Shown here one piece after another: positions 8,649 to 16,929 of a stretch of 64,000 bases of DNA (its first letter is position 1; every line of letters starts with the position of its first letter). The position numbers and the translations under genes are program-made. The DNA comes from Verrucomicrobiia bacterium (GTDB lineage: Bacteria > Verrucomicrobiota > Verrucomicrobiia > Limisphaerales > CAIMTB01): the NCBI GenBank assembly GCA_019634625.1, contig JAHCBA010000020.1:50200-114199 (forward strand). Reading direction: 5' to 3'. A model generated the notes under the pieces. That model did not search any database and was not told the origin of the DNA. It was given only the letters and a program-made list of their open reading frames with translations.

Positions 8649-11597
8649 ATGATCCGATCCCCCAAACCCCCGACCAGCCTCCGCCGATGGGCGAGCCTGG
8701 CCCTGGTCCTGCCCTTGCTGGGCGCCACGGCCCACGCCCAATCGACCGGCATCTCCGCGGGCCTGAAGGCCTACTGGAACTTTGATCAAAACAACTTCCA
8801 GGATTCCGTGGGTGAGTTCCACGGGACCGAGAACGGCACCGAGACCATCGCCTTCGTGAACGGCAAGCCGGGCTTCGGACGCGCCATCAGCCTCGATGGC
8901 GAGGATCAGTTCGTGGAAATCACCGGGGGCGAACCCGACGATCTGGCCTTCGAGGGCGGAAGCATTTCGATCGCCGGCTGGTTCAAGGTGGATGCCTTCG
9001 ACACCTCCTGGCAGGCGCTGGTCGCCAAGGGCGAGGGCAGCAACTGGCGCGTCGCCCGCCGCGGCGAAGAACAGGGCATTGCCTATGCCGGCGGCCTGAC
9101 GGACACCCCGACGGGAAGCAGTGTCAACGACGGCGAATGGCACCATTTCGTGGCCATCAGCGATGCCGATGGCGCCGAATTCGGCACCGCCCTCTACATC
9201 AATGGCGTTCGCGATGCCATCATCGAAGGGGCCGCCGTGCTCGCCGCCAACGGCCTCCGCATGCGCATCGGCGATAATCCCGGCGCCCCAGGCCGCGAAT
9301 GGGAAGGGCAGATCGATGACCTCGCCATCTGGGACCGCGTCCTCACCGAGACCGAGATCGCCCTCCTCTACAACAACGGCACCGGCACCCCGCTCAACGA
9401 ATTGCTCGGACTCATGGAGGTCGATACCGACGGCGACGGCATGCCGGACTGGTGGGAGATTCTACACGGGCTCAATCCCAACGACCCAAGCGACGCCCAT
9501 CTCGACTGCGACGGCGACGGGGCCACCAACCTCGAGGAGTATCTCGCCGGCACCGATCCCTGCGACACCACGCCCCCCACGCTCGCCTCGGTCACGGCCA
9601 CCCCCAGCTTCAACAACGTGATCATCACCTTCTCCGAGGAGGTGGACCCGGTGACCGCCTCCGATCCGGCCAATTACTCGATCACCCCCGCCCTCGCGGT
9701 GACCGCTGTCTCCCATGACCGCCGTACCGTGACTCTCACCACCGCTCCGCAAACTCCGGGCGCCACAGCCTACACGCTGGCGGTCCAGAACGTCCTGGAT
9801 CACTCCAAGAATGCGATCGCACCCAACACCACCGCGGTCTTCTATTCCTATCTCCTCGTCAATACCGGCGTCCTCAAATTCTCCTTCTGGGGCGGCATCC
9901 CCGGAACGCCCGTCGACAGCCTGCTCGCGGACGAACGCTACCCGGATTCCCCGGACTGGATCGGACCCGTATTCTCCTTCAACAGCCGTGACATCCTGCC
10001 CACCGACGTCAATGACAACTACGGCGCCACCATCGAAGGCTGGATCACCCCCGAGGAATCGGGCGATTACTACTTCTTCCTCCGCAGCGATGATGCCTCC
10101 CGGCTGGAAATCAGCACCGACGCCTCGCCGGCCAATCTCGTCTGGCAGGCCGAGGAGTACGGTTGCTGCTCGGCGTTCCTCGAACCCCTCGATTCCGCCA
10201 AGCCGGACGTGACGACTCCAGTCCCCCTCTCCCTCGTGGCGGGCCAGCGGTACTTTATCCGGGTCACCTACAAGGAGGGCGGCGGCGGTGACTTCGCCCA
10301 GGTGGCCTGGCGCCGCGAAGGCGATCCCACCCCCGCAGGGTCGCTCCTCCCGATCCCCGGCCGCTACCTCTCCTCCGCCGTGGACCTGCCGGCTCCGCCC
10401 GAAGGTGCCTTCCTCACCCAAACCCCGGGCCCGAACGCCACGGGCGTCTCCCCGTTCGCAGGCATCACCATCCGTCACCGCGACGGCGCCAGCGAATGGA
10501 CCGCCCAGAATGTCAGCCTCAAGCTCAATGGCGTCGATGTCACCCCCACCTTCACCAAGGAGGGCAACGTCGCCGTCATCACCTACCAGCCGGCGGATTC
10601 CTTCGCCAGTCTCTCCAGCCACACCGTCACCCTCGGCTACCCGGATGCCGGCGGGAACCCCGCGACACTGGACTGGTCCTTCACAGTCTCCGAGTACAAG
10701 GGCCCCGTCCGGGACAAGGTCAGCGGATTCCCTGCCCTGCTGTTCGGCGCCGCCGACCTGACCGCGGACCAGGGAGGGCGCACGGGTCAACCGGGCGATC
10801 TCGCCCTCGACACCGGGGTCTCCACCGGGGTGGGCTTCATCGCCGACGCCTCCTTCCTGAATGCCGCCACGGCGGATGACACCCTGACCATCGCCTACTT
10901 CCAGAAGCTGCGATCCGTCCGGGCATCCTCGGGCTTCTGGGCCAATTCGCCCGGCAGCAACAACGGCACCCGCGGATTCCAGGCCCATACGCCCTGGAGT
11001 GACTCGACCATCTACTACGACACCGCCGGCTGCTGCGAGCCCGAGATCCAGCGGATCAGCCTCAACATCGCCAACTTCCCCGGCTACAGCGGAGACAACA
11101 CCTGGTGGGAGGAATGGCGCCACTTCGTCTTCATCAAGGATCGCGACCAGAAACACATCTACATCGATGGCCAATGGTTCCACTCGGGCGCAGGCGACCC
11201 CCTGCCGACCGACTTCACCTCCCTCGTCCTCGGAGGCGGCCCCAGCCTCACGGAAAACCGCATGGACGGCTGGCTCGACGACTTCGTGATCTACAGCGGC
11301 GCCCTCACCGAAACCCAGGTCGCCTCCCTCGCCGGCGGCGCGGCTCCCAGCTCGATCGCCGGTCTGCTCGCCCACTGGGACTTCAATGAAGCCCCGGCCG
11401 CCAGCGTGCGAATCATGGCGGCCCGCGCCGGCAACCAGGTCACGGTGACCTCCGAACCCGCCGCCCTCCCCGCCGGCTGGGTCCTCCAGACCGCCCCGAA
11501 CGTCAACGGCCCGTGGACGACCCAGGCCGGTGCCACCACGCCGTTCACCATCACGATCGGCAACGACAACGCGTTCCTGCGCGCCGCCCAACCCTGA
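8649..11597 (+). CDS. secreted LamG/PA14 multidomain surface protein
   Basis: A 982-residue protein with a Sec signal peptide (RRWASLALVLPLLGATAHA). Domains in order: a LamG/concanavalin-like domain at about 25-235 (LKAYWNFDQNNF ... WHHFVAIS ... IDDLAIWDRVLTETEIALLY); a calcium-loop linker at about 259-303 (DTDGDGMPDWWEILHGLNP, DCDGDGATNLEEYLAGTDP); an Ig-like domain; a PA14 domain at about 415-590 (GWITPEESGDYYFFLRSDD); a second Ig-like domain; a second LamG domain at about 700-920 (WRHFVFIKDRDQKHIYIDGQ); and a short C-terminal module (LPAGWVLQTAPNVNGPWTT ... NAFLRAA). It is probably a cell-surface or extracellular carbohydrate-binding protein. A strong terminator follows. No enzyme domain was recognised. 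Confidence 0.9.
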   Translation: MIRSPKPPTSLRRWASLALVLPLLGATAHAQSTGISAGLKAYWNFDQNNFQDSVGEFHGTENGTETIAFVNGKPGFGRAISLDGEDQFVEITGGEPDDLAFEGGSISIAGWFKVDAFDTSWQALVAKGEGSNWRVARRGEEQGIAYAGGLTDTPTGSSVNDGEWHHFVAISDADGAEFGTALYINGVRDAIIEGAAVLAANGLRMRIGDNPGAPGREWEGQIDDLAIWDRVLTETEIALLYNNGTGTPLNELLGLMEVDTDGDGMPDWWEILHGLNPNDPSDAHLDCDGDGATNLEEYLAGTDPCDTTPPTLASVTATPSFNNVIITFSEEVDPVTASDPANYSITPALAVTAVSHDRRTVTLTTAPQTPGATAYTLAVQNVLDHSKNAIAPNTTAVFYSYLLVNTGVLKFSFWGGIPGTPVDSLLADERYPDSPDWIGPVFSFNSRDILPTDVNDNYGATIEGWITPEESGDYYFFLRSDDASRLEISTDASPANLVWQAEEYGCCSAFLEPLDSAKPDVTTPVPLSLVAGQRYFIRVTYKEGGGGDFAQVAWRREGDPTPAGSLLPIPGRYLSSAVDLPAPPEGAFLTQTPGPNATGVSPFAGITIRHRDGASEWTAQNVSLKLNGVDVTPTFTKEGNVAVITYQPADSFASLSSHTVTLGYPDAGGNPATLDWSFTVSEYKGPVRDKVSGFPALLFGAADLTADQGGRTGQPGDLALDTGVSTGVGFIADASFLNAATADDTLTIAYFQKLRSVRASSGFWANSPGSNNGTRGFQAHTPWSDSTIYYDTAGCCEPEIQRISLNIANFPGYSGDNTWWEEWRHFVFIKDRDQKHIYIDGQWFHSGAGDPLPTDFTSLVLGGGPSLTENRMDGWLDDFVIYSGALTETQVASLAGGAAPSSIAGLLAHWDFNEAPAASVRIMAARAGNQVTVTSEPAALPAGWVLQTAPNVNGPWTTQAGATTPFTITIGNDNAFLRAAQP

Positions 11598-11652
11598 CCC
11601 GCAGCGTCAGGCCAACGCGCCTCCGGTTCCACCGCGAGGCGCCCTTTCCAAG

Positions 11653-11685
11653 GGGGACCGGATTCGTCCGGTCCCCTTCTTCTTT
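11653..11685 (+). terminator. rho-independent terminator after the LamG protein gene
   Basis: A perfect 10-bp stem (GGGGACCGGA with TCCGGTCCCC) closed by a TTCG tetraloop is followed directly by TTCTTCTTT. It begins 56 bases after the stop codon, between that gene and a copy of the dispersed repeat. Confidence 0.88.
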
Positions 11686-11691
11686 GCCCTG

Positions 11692-11850
11692 GTGCATCCC
11701 CAGGTTGTCGGTACCGAGGCAGCGAACCGGCGGGACGAGCTCTGCGAGTCCTCAACCCAACGCTCCACACCGGTGCGGCCTCGTGGAACTCGGCCCTCCG
11801 AAGCGCCGCTTGGCCGAGTTCGCACCTCTGCCCACAACGCCGGGATGCAC
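11692..11850 (+). repeat. dispersed palindromic repeat, copy 2
   Basis: Starts GTGCATCCCCAGGTTGTCGG and ends ACAACGCCGGGATGCAC, so the ends are clear inverted repeats. It fills most of the 318-bp gap between the terminator at 11653 and the oxidoreductase start at 11916. Nothing else recognisable is in the gap. Confidence 0.88.
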
Positions 11851-11915
11851 GGCCATGGCCCCGGCCCTTCGGTAGAGGTTTGCTTCCCGGTCCGCCTTCG
11901 GAGAGGCTCCCGCCC

Positions 11916-13247
11916 ATGAACCGGTCTCGTCCGACCTCGCGCCGCAGCTTTCTCAAATGGGGCGGTGGCGGCATCCTCGTCGCGCCCTTCGTCACCCGCA
12001 ATCTCCTCGCCAATCCCCCTTCGGGCCGCGTCCGCCACGCCAGCTTCGGCGCCTCCGGCATGGCCTTCGCCGATGCCACCGCCCTCGCCGCCCATCCCCA
12101 GACGGAGATCGTCGCGGTGGCCGACGTGGATGCCGGCCGCATGGCCGGGTTCAAAAGCCGCTTCCCGGAAGCCCGCGTGTACGAGGACTTCCGGGTGCTC
12201 CTCGAAAAGGAGAAGGACCTCGACTCGGTCAATGTCTCCACCCCCGACCACATGCATGGCCCGATGGCCATGGCGGCCCTGAACCACGGGCTCCATGTGT
12301 ACGGCCAGAAACCCCTCACCCACGACATCTACGAAACCCGCCGCCTCACCGAGGTCGCCCGGGAACGGAACCGGATCACCCAGATGGGCATCCAGATCCA
12401 TTCCAACCGCGAATACCGCATGGCCGTCCACCTCGTGCGCGAGGGACGCATCGGCAAAATCCGCGAAGTCCATACCTGGAGCAGCAAGGAATGGGGCGAC
12501 AACGGCCCCATGCCCCAGGCCGCCGACCCCGTCCCTACCGGCCTGAACTGGGACCTCTGGGTCGGTGTCTGCGCCGAACGCCCCTTCATCGGCAATGGCT
12601 GGTATCACCCGGGCAACTGGCGCAAACGCCTCGACTTCGGCACCGGCACCTTCGGAGACATGGGCTGCCACATCTTCGATCCGGTCTTCAAGGCGCTCGC
12701 CCTGACCGCCCCGCTCTCCGTCCGCTCCGAGGGCGCCGCCCCCAACGACCATTCCTGGGCCACCAATGCCATCGTGCATTACCGGTTCCCCGCCACCCCC
12801 TACACCACCCCGGGCAGCATCCCCATCACCTGGTACGACGGCCACCAGCGGCCTCCCGCCGCCATCCGCGCCCTCCTCGGGGATCACCCCTTCCCCGATC
12901 AGGGCTCCATCCTCCTCGGCACCGACGGCGTCATGGTCATCCCCCACATCGCCCTCCCAGCCCTGCTCCCGGAAGAAAAGTTCGCCGACTTCGAACCGCC
13001 CGCCATCGAGGGCGGTGACCACTGGAAGGAGTTCATCGACGCCATCCGTGGCGTGGGCCGCACCTCGACGCCCTTCGATTACTCGGGCCCCCTCACCGAG
13101 TCCATCCTGCTCGGCAGCGTCGCCAGCCGCTTCCCCAACGCCACCCTCGACTGGGATGGCCCAGGCCTCCGCTTCACCAACGTCCCCGAAGCCAATGCCT
13201 ACGTCCGGCGCCCCTATCGCGCCGGCTGGGACATCGCCGGGCTGTAA
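11916..13247 (+). CDS. Gfo/Idh/MocA-family oxidoreductase, Tat-exported
   Basis: A 443-residue protein with a twin-arginine signal (SRRSFLKWGGGG) and then a Rossmann domain (RVRHASFGASGMAFADATALA; VAVADVDAGRMAGFKSRFPE; VNVSTPDHMHGPMAMAALNH; the usual EKP motif reads QKPL). The C-terminal half follows the Gfo/Idh/MocA pattern typical of Verrucomicrobia and Planctomycetes. Members are NAD(P)-dependent sugar or cyclitol dehydrogenases; the substrate cannot be told from sequence. The ATG at 11916 was chosen over the in-frame ATG at 11880 because it starts the Tat signal. It stands alone on this strand and is convergent with the serine acetyltransferase gene. Replacement of Glu by Gln in the EKP motif may be only a subfamily trait. 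Confidence 0.9.
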   Translation: MNRSRPTSRRSFLKWGGGGILVAPFVTRNLLANPPSGRVRHASFGASGMAFADATALAAHPQTEIVAVADVDAGRMAGFKSRFPEARVYEDFRVLLEKEKDLDSVNVSTPDHMHGPMAMAALNHGLHVYGQKPLTHDIYETRRLTEVARERNRITQMGIQIHSNREYRMAVHLVREGRIGKIREVHTWSSKEWGDNGPMPQAADPVPTGLNWDLWVGVCAERPFIGNGWYHPGNWRKRLDFGTGTFGDMGCHIFDPVFKALALTAPLSVRSEGAAPNDHSWATNAIVHYRFPATPYTTPGSIPITWYDGHQRPPAAIRALLGDHPFPDQGSILLGTDGVMVIPHIALPALLPEEKFADFEPPAIEGGDHWKEFIDAIRGVGRTSTPFDYSGPLTESILLGSVASRFPNATLDWDGPGLRFTNVPEANAYVRRPYRAGWDIAGL

Positions 13248-13295
13248 TCCGGAAAGATCAAGCCGGCGCCCCCGACCTTGTTGCAGGGCTGCGGC

Positions 13296-14216
13296 TCAGA
13301 TCTGGAAGTCCACCGCCGGTAGCAGCCGCTCCCGCTTCGCCTTCACCGTCATCCTTCCGTCCTCGTAAATCACCAGCGAGTCCCTCGGCACGCTGTGGAT
13401 CAGAAACACATTGCCCCCGATCGTGCTTCGCTCCCCAATCACCGTCTCCCCTCCCACGATCGTTGCCCCCGCATAAATCGTGACGTGATCCTCCACCGTC
13501 GGATGCCGCCGCGTTCCCTTCAAACTCTGTCCCCCGGCCAGCGACCGCGCCACCAGTCCCACCCCCTGGTACATCTTCACGTGCGACCCAATCACCGCCG
13601 TCTCCCCCACCACCGTCCCCGTGCAGTGGTCCACAAAGAAGTGTGACCCGATCGTCGCCCCGGGATGCAGATCCATCCCGCTCCGCGTATGCGCCCACTC
13701 CGTCATGATCCGCGGTATCAACGGGATGCCCTGCAGGTACAACTCATGCGCCAACCGCTGCACCGCAATGGCCTCGATGAAGGGATAGGCCACGATGACC
13801 TCCTCCTTGCTGAGCGCCGCCGGATCCCCCTGGTACGCCGCCTCCACATCCGTCTGAAGCAGCTCCCGCAGGCACGGCAGCTTGCCCAAAAACTCCAGCG
13901 TCATCGCCCCCGCCAATCGCGGCACCTCCGCCCGGGACACCCCGTCCGGCGTCGCATACCCAAGGCTCTTCCGGATCTCGTCCTCCAATCGGTCCCGCAC
14001 CGCCGCCAACAGCAATGTCGTCTCCAGCTTCAACTCCGACGAAAGCAGCGGCCGGTCATCGAAGAATCCCGGAAACACCAGCCGCAGCAGATCGTGCGTG
14101 ATGCTCGCCACCCCCGACTTCGAGGGGAGATTCGGCCCGTCCACATGGTTGATCCCCCCCACCGCCGCATACGATTCCAACAATCGATCCGCCAGTTGAG
14201 GCACCGTCGCGTCCAC
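13296..14216 (-). CDS. cysE: serine O-acetyltransferase (CysE/EpsC-like)
   Basis: A 306-residue protein. The N-terminal helical half (residues 1-190) leads to a left-handed beta-helix of hexapeptide repeats: HPGATIGSHFFVDHCTGTVV, GETAVIGSHVKMYQGVGLVA, HPTVEDHVTIYAGATIVGG, ETVIGERSTIGGNVFL. The DHCTGTVVGE and HPGATIG motifs are those of serine acetyltransferase, which makes O-acetylserine from serine and acetyl-CoA in cysteine synthesis. I chose the GTG at 14216, preceded by GGAGG eight bases upstream. The frame stays open to 14450, but those extra residues are translated from the dispersed repeat and are not credible. The length is typical of the longer EpsC-type enzymes. No cysK is adjacent. 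Confidence 0.9.
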   Translation of the reverse strand: MDATVPQLADRLLESYAAVGGINHVDGPNLPSKSGVASITHDLLRLVFPGFFDDRPLLSSELKLETTLLLAAVRDRLEDEIRKSLGYATPDGVSRAEVPRLAGAMTLEFLGKLPCLRELLQTDVEAAYQGDPAALSKEEVIVAYPFIEAIAVQRLAHELYLQGIPLIPRIMTEWAHTRSGMDLHPGATIGSHFFVDHCTGTVVGETAVIGSHVKMYQGVGLVARSLAGGQSLKGTRRHPTVEDHVTIYAGATIVGGETVIGERSTIGGNVFLIHSVPRDSLVIYEDGRMTVKAKRERLLPAVDFQI

Positions 14217-14271
14217 ACCCCCATCCTCCCCCGCCCTCCCGCCCCTGAGAAGCGAGAACGCATCCGCCGCG

Positions 14272-14430
14272 GTGCATCCCCAAGTTGTCGATACCGAGCC
14301 AGCGAATCGGAGGGACGAGCTCCGCGAGTCCTCTTCCCAACGCACCACGTCGTTGCGGCCTCGTGGAACTCGGCCCTCCGAAGCGACGCTTCGCGAAGTT
14401 CGCACCTCTACCGACGACTCCGGGATGCAC
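14272..14430 (+). repeat. dispersed palindromic repeat, copy 3
   Basis: Starts GTGCATCCCCAAGTTGTCGA and ends GACGACTCCGGGATGCAC. It sits in the 277-bp divergent promoter region between cysE and the DUF1501 gene and artificially extends both reading frames upstream. No other element was recognised there. Confidence 0.88.
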
Positions 14431-14493
14431 TGCATCCGGCGCGATCCCACCCTTTCGACTGGAGCCCCGCCGCGCCAACCCTATCCTCCCCCC

Positions 14494-15930
14494 ATGTTTC
14501 CATCCGACCCCGGCGCCCTCGGCGTGAACCGCCGAACCTTCCTGCGTCGTACCGGCTTCTCCCTGGGCTCGGCCGCCCTCGCCTCACTTCTCGGCCGTTC
14601 CCTTCCCTCCGCCGCCTCGACCGCCGAAGCCGACCGCTGGCGCGGCATCCTCGCCGCCCCCCATCACCCCCCCAAGGTCAAACGGGTCATCTACCTCTAC
14701 ATGGCCGGCGGGCCCTCCCACCTCGAACTGTTCGACCACAAGCCCGTCCTCGCCCGCCACCACGGCGAACCCATGCCCGAAAGCTTCACCAAGGGCCAGC
14801 CCATCGCCCAGCTCCAGGGCCAGGCACTCAAATGCTTCGGACCCCAGCACGGATTCAAACGCTGCGGCACCTCCGGCCAGGAAATCGGCGAGATCCTTCC
14901 CCACCTCGGCCAGGTCGCCGACGACCTCTGCATCGTCCGGTCGATGCACACCAACGCCATCAATCACGACCCCGCCCACACCTTCATGAACACCGGCACG
15001 CTCATCAGCGGCCGGCCCTGCATGGGCTCCTGGATCACCTACGGCCTCGGCACCGAATCCGACGACCTCCCCGGCTTCGTCGTCCTCATGTCCACCGGCG
15101 CCTACGGTCAGGCCCAGCCCATCTCCGCCCGCCAGTGGCACGCCGGCTTCCTCCCCAGCCGCTTCCAGGGCGTCCCCTTCCGCTCCCAGGGCGATGCCGT
15201 CCTCTACGTCAATCGTCCCCCAGGCGTCTCCCCGCGCCGTCAGCGCGATGTCATCGACGCCGTCGCCCGGCTCAACCGCGTCCATCACACCGCCAGCGAC
15301 GACCCCGAAGTCCTCACCCGGATCGCCCAGTACGAAATGGCCTTCCGCATGCAGACCTCCGTCCCCGAACTCATGGACGTCTCGAACGAACCCCGCCATG
15401 TCCTCGACCTCTACGGCGCCCAGCCCGGCGACGGTTCCTTCGCCTCCAACTGCCTCCTCGCCCGCCGCCTCGCCGAACGCGGCGTCCGCTTCATCCAGCT
15501 CTACCACCGCGATTGGGACCACCATGGCGGCATCAAACGCGACATCGCCGGCACCGCCCGCGAAGTGGACCAGGCCTGCGCCGCCCTCCTCCAGGACCTC
15601 AGACAACGCGGCCTCCTCGACGACACCCTCGTCATCTGGGGCGGCGAATTCGGCCGCACCCCCATGGCCCAGGGCGACGGACGCGATCACCACATGAAGG
15701 CCTTCTCCATCTGGCTCGCCGGCGGCGGGGTCCGCGGCGGCATCACCTACGGCGCCACCGACGAGTTCGGTTACAACCCCGTCGAGAATCCCGTCGATGT
15801 CCACGACCTCCACGCCACCATGCTCCACCTCCTCGGCATCGATCATCAACGCCTCACCTTCCGCTTCCAGGGTCGCGACATGCGCCTCACCGATGTCTTC
15901 GGCAAGGTCGTCCACGATGTCCTCGCCTGA
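14494..15930 (+). CDS. DUF1501 protein, Tat-exported
   Basis: A 478-residue protein with a twin-arginine signal (NRRTFLRRTGFSLGSAALAS). The DUF1501 (sulfatase-fold-like) pattern follows: VIYLYMAGGPSHLELFDHKP, MPESFTKGQPIAQLQGQ, RSMHTNAINHDPAHTFMNTG, LARRLAERGVRFIQLYHRDW, VIWGGEFGRTPMAQ and the C-terminal DLHATMLHLLGIDHQRLTF. In Planctomycetes and Verrucomicrobia these genes usually pair with DUF1553/PSD1 cytochrome genes; no such partner is visible here. The ATG at 14494 was chosen because the upstream open frame lies in the dispersed repeat. The catalytic activity of the family is not established. The thiE gene begins 14 bp downstream and may be co-transcribed. Confidence 0.92.
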   Translation: MFPSDPGALGVNRRTFLRRTGFSLGSAALASLLGRSLPSAASTAEADRWRGILAAPHHPPKVKRVIYLYMAGGPSHLELFDHKPVLARHHGEPMPESFTKGQPIAQLQGQALKCFGPQHGFKRCGTSGQEIGEILPHLGQVADDLCIVRSMHTNAINHDPAHTFMNTGTLISGRPCMGSWITYGLGTESDDLPGFVVLMSTGAYGQAQPISARQWHAGFLPSRFQGVPFRSQGDAVLYVNRPPGVSPRRQRDVIDAVARLNRVHHTASDDPEVLTRIAQYEMAFRMQTSVPELMDVSNEPRHVLDLYGAQPGDGSFASNCLLARRLAERGVRFIQLYHRDWDHHGGIKRDIAGTAREVDQACAALLQDLRQRGLLDDTLVIWGGEFGRTPMAQGDGRDHHMKAFSIWLAGGGVRGGITYGATDEFGYNPVENPVDVHDLHATMLHLLGIDHQRLTFRFQGRDMRLTDVFGKVVHDVLA

Positions 15931-15944
15931 CCCTTCCGGCCCCC

Positions 15945-16592
15945 GTGAAACCCCTCGCTGACTGTCGCCTCTACGCCTTCGTTGACGCCGCTTATCTCCA
16001 CGACCGCGATCCCGCCTGGCTCGCCGCCCAACTCGCCCAGGGCGGCGCCGATCTCATCCAGCTCCGCGCCAAATCCTGGTCCCCCGACCGCATCGAAGCC
16101 ACCGCCGCCCGCCTCGTCCCCGTCTGTCGCGACCACGGTGTCCGCCTGGTGATCAACGACCACCCCGACATCGCCGCCCGCGTCGGCGCACCCCTCGTCC
16201 ACCTCGGCCAGGAAGACTTCTTCGGGCCCCATCCCGACCACCCCGCCGCCTCCGCCCCGTCCATCCCCGACACACTCGGCCTCGGATTCAGCACCCACGC
16301 CCCCGACCAGGCCCGACGCGCCCTTGCCGCCGGCCCCGCCTACATTGCCATCGGCCCGGTCTTTCCCACTCCCACCAAACCCGGCCGTCCCGCCGTCACC
16401 CCGGACTACGTCCGCTGGGCCGCGACCCACCTCTCCTCCATCCCCTGGTTCGCCATCGGCGGCATCCATCCCGGCAACCTCCACACCGTCCTCGAAGCCG
16501 GCGCCACCCGCATCTGCGTCGTCTCCGCCATCCTCAACGCCCCCGACCCCGCCGCCGCCTGCCGCCAGTTCCGCACCCTCCTGCCCCCCTGA
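15945..16592 (+). CDS. thiE: thiamine-phosphate synthase
   Basis: A 215-residue TIM-barrel protein, the usual length for ThiE, which joins HMP-pyrophosphate and thiazole phosphate to make thiamine phosphate. Motifs: LIQLRAKSW (family QLR-K), LVINDHPDIAARVGAPLVHLG (INDxxxLA-type with HLGQED), LGFSTHAPDQARRA, YIAIGPVFPTPTKPG (family GPxFxTxTK), PWFAIGGIHPGNL and VVSAILNAPDP. The start is a GTG with no clear Shine-Dalgarno, 14 bp after the DUF1501 stop. Its last three quarters are repeated almost identically at 20353-20890 beyond the IS66 element. No other thiamine genes are nearby. Confidence 0.92.
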   Translation: MKPLADCRLYAFVDAAYLHDRDPAWLAAQLAQGGADLIQLRAKSWSPDRIEATAARLVPVCRDHGVRLVINDHPDIAARVGAPLVHLGQEDFFGPHPDHPAASAPSIPDTLGLGFSTHAPDQARRALAAGPAYIAIGPVFPTPTKPGRPAVTPDYVRWAATHLSSIPWFAIGGIHPGNLHTVLEAGATRICVVSAILNAPDPAAACRQFRTLLPP

Positions 16593-16781
16593 CCCACGTC
16601 GCTCGGTGTCCACGCTTCAGCGTCTGGAGATTGGCCATTTCTCGGGAGAAACCCGGAGGGTTTCCAGAGATTAGCCGGGGGTCGAACCCGGCTTCGCGGG
16701 TTCGACCCCCGGGCAGAAGTCCCACCCCGCTCACGACCCCGCCAGGGGTCGCAGAACCCATCCCTCCGGGCCCAGCAGCCT
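16055..16781 (+). repeat. duplicated segment, left copy (thiE 3' part plus flank)
   Basis: This segment, from CATCCAGCTCCGCGCC inside thiE to CCCAGCAGCCT, reappears at 20353-21270 on the other side of the IS66 element. The thiE parts differ by about one base. The left copy lacks about 200 bp that the right copy has just after thiE. The segment ends exactly where the IS element begins. Confidence 0.88.
16675..16712. repeat. 16-bp perfect hairpin
   Basis: CCGGGGGTCGAACCCG pairs perfectly with CGGGTTCGACCCCCGG around a six-base loop. No T-run follows, so it is not an ordinary terminator. It is repeated at 21164-21201 with the same stem. Confidence 0.8.
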
Positions 16782-16929
16782 GTGTTGCTTCGGCAAGCGT
16801 GTGTGGGCGGCGCATTTTTTTGGCGCGAGGGCGGGCGACGGAGGCGGTTTCGGCGGATCCGGGGGCGGGGACGCCGGATGGAACCCGGGGGAAGTCCGGC
16901 GGAGCCGGGGGTCGAGGCGGAGGCCGTCC

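Noticed and set aside
13665..16592. 975-aa plus-strand open frame ending with the ThiE sequence
   Set aside because: Only the last 215 codons match ThiE. The rest runs antisense to cysE, through the dispersed repeat, and out of frame through the DUF1501 gene.
16675..16712. possible tRNA T-arm or tRNA fragment (GGGTTCGACCCC)
   Set aside because: The surrounding bases do not form a cloverleaf or acceptor stem; the sequence is simply one arm of a perfect hairpin.
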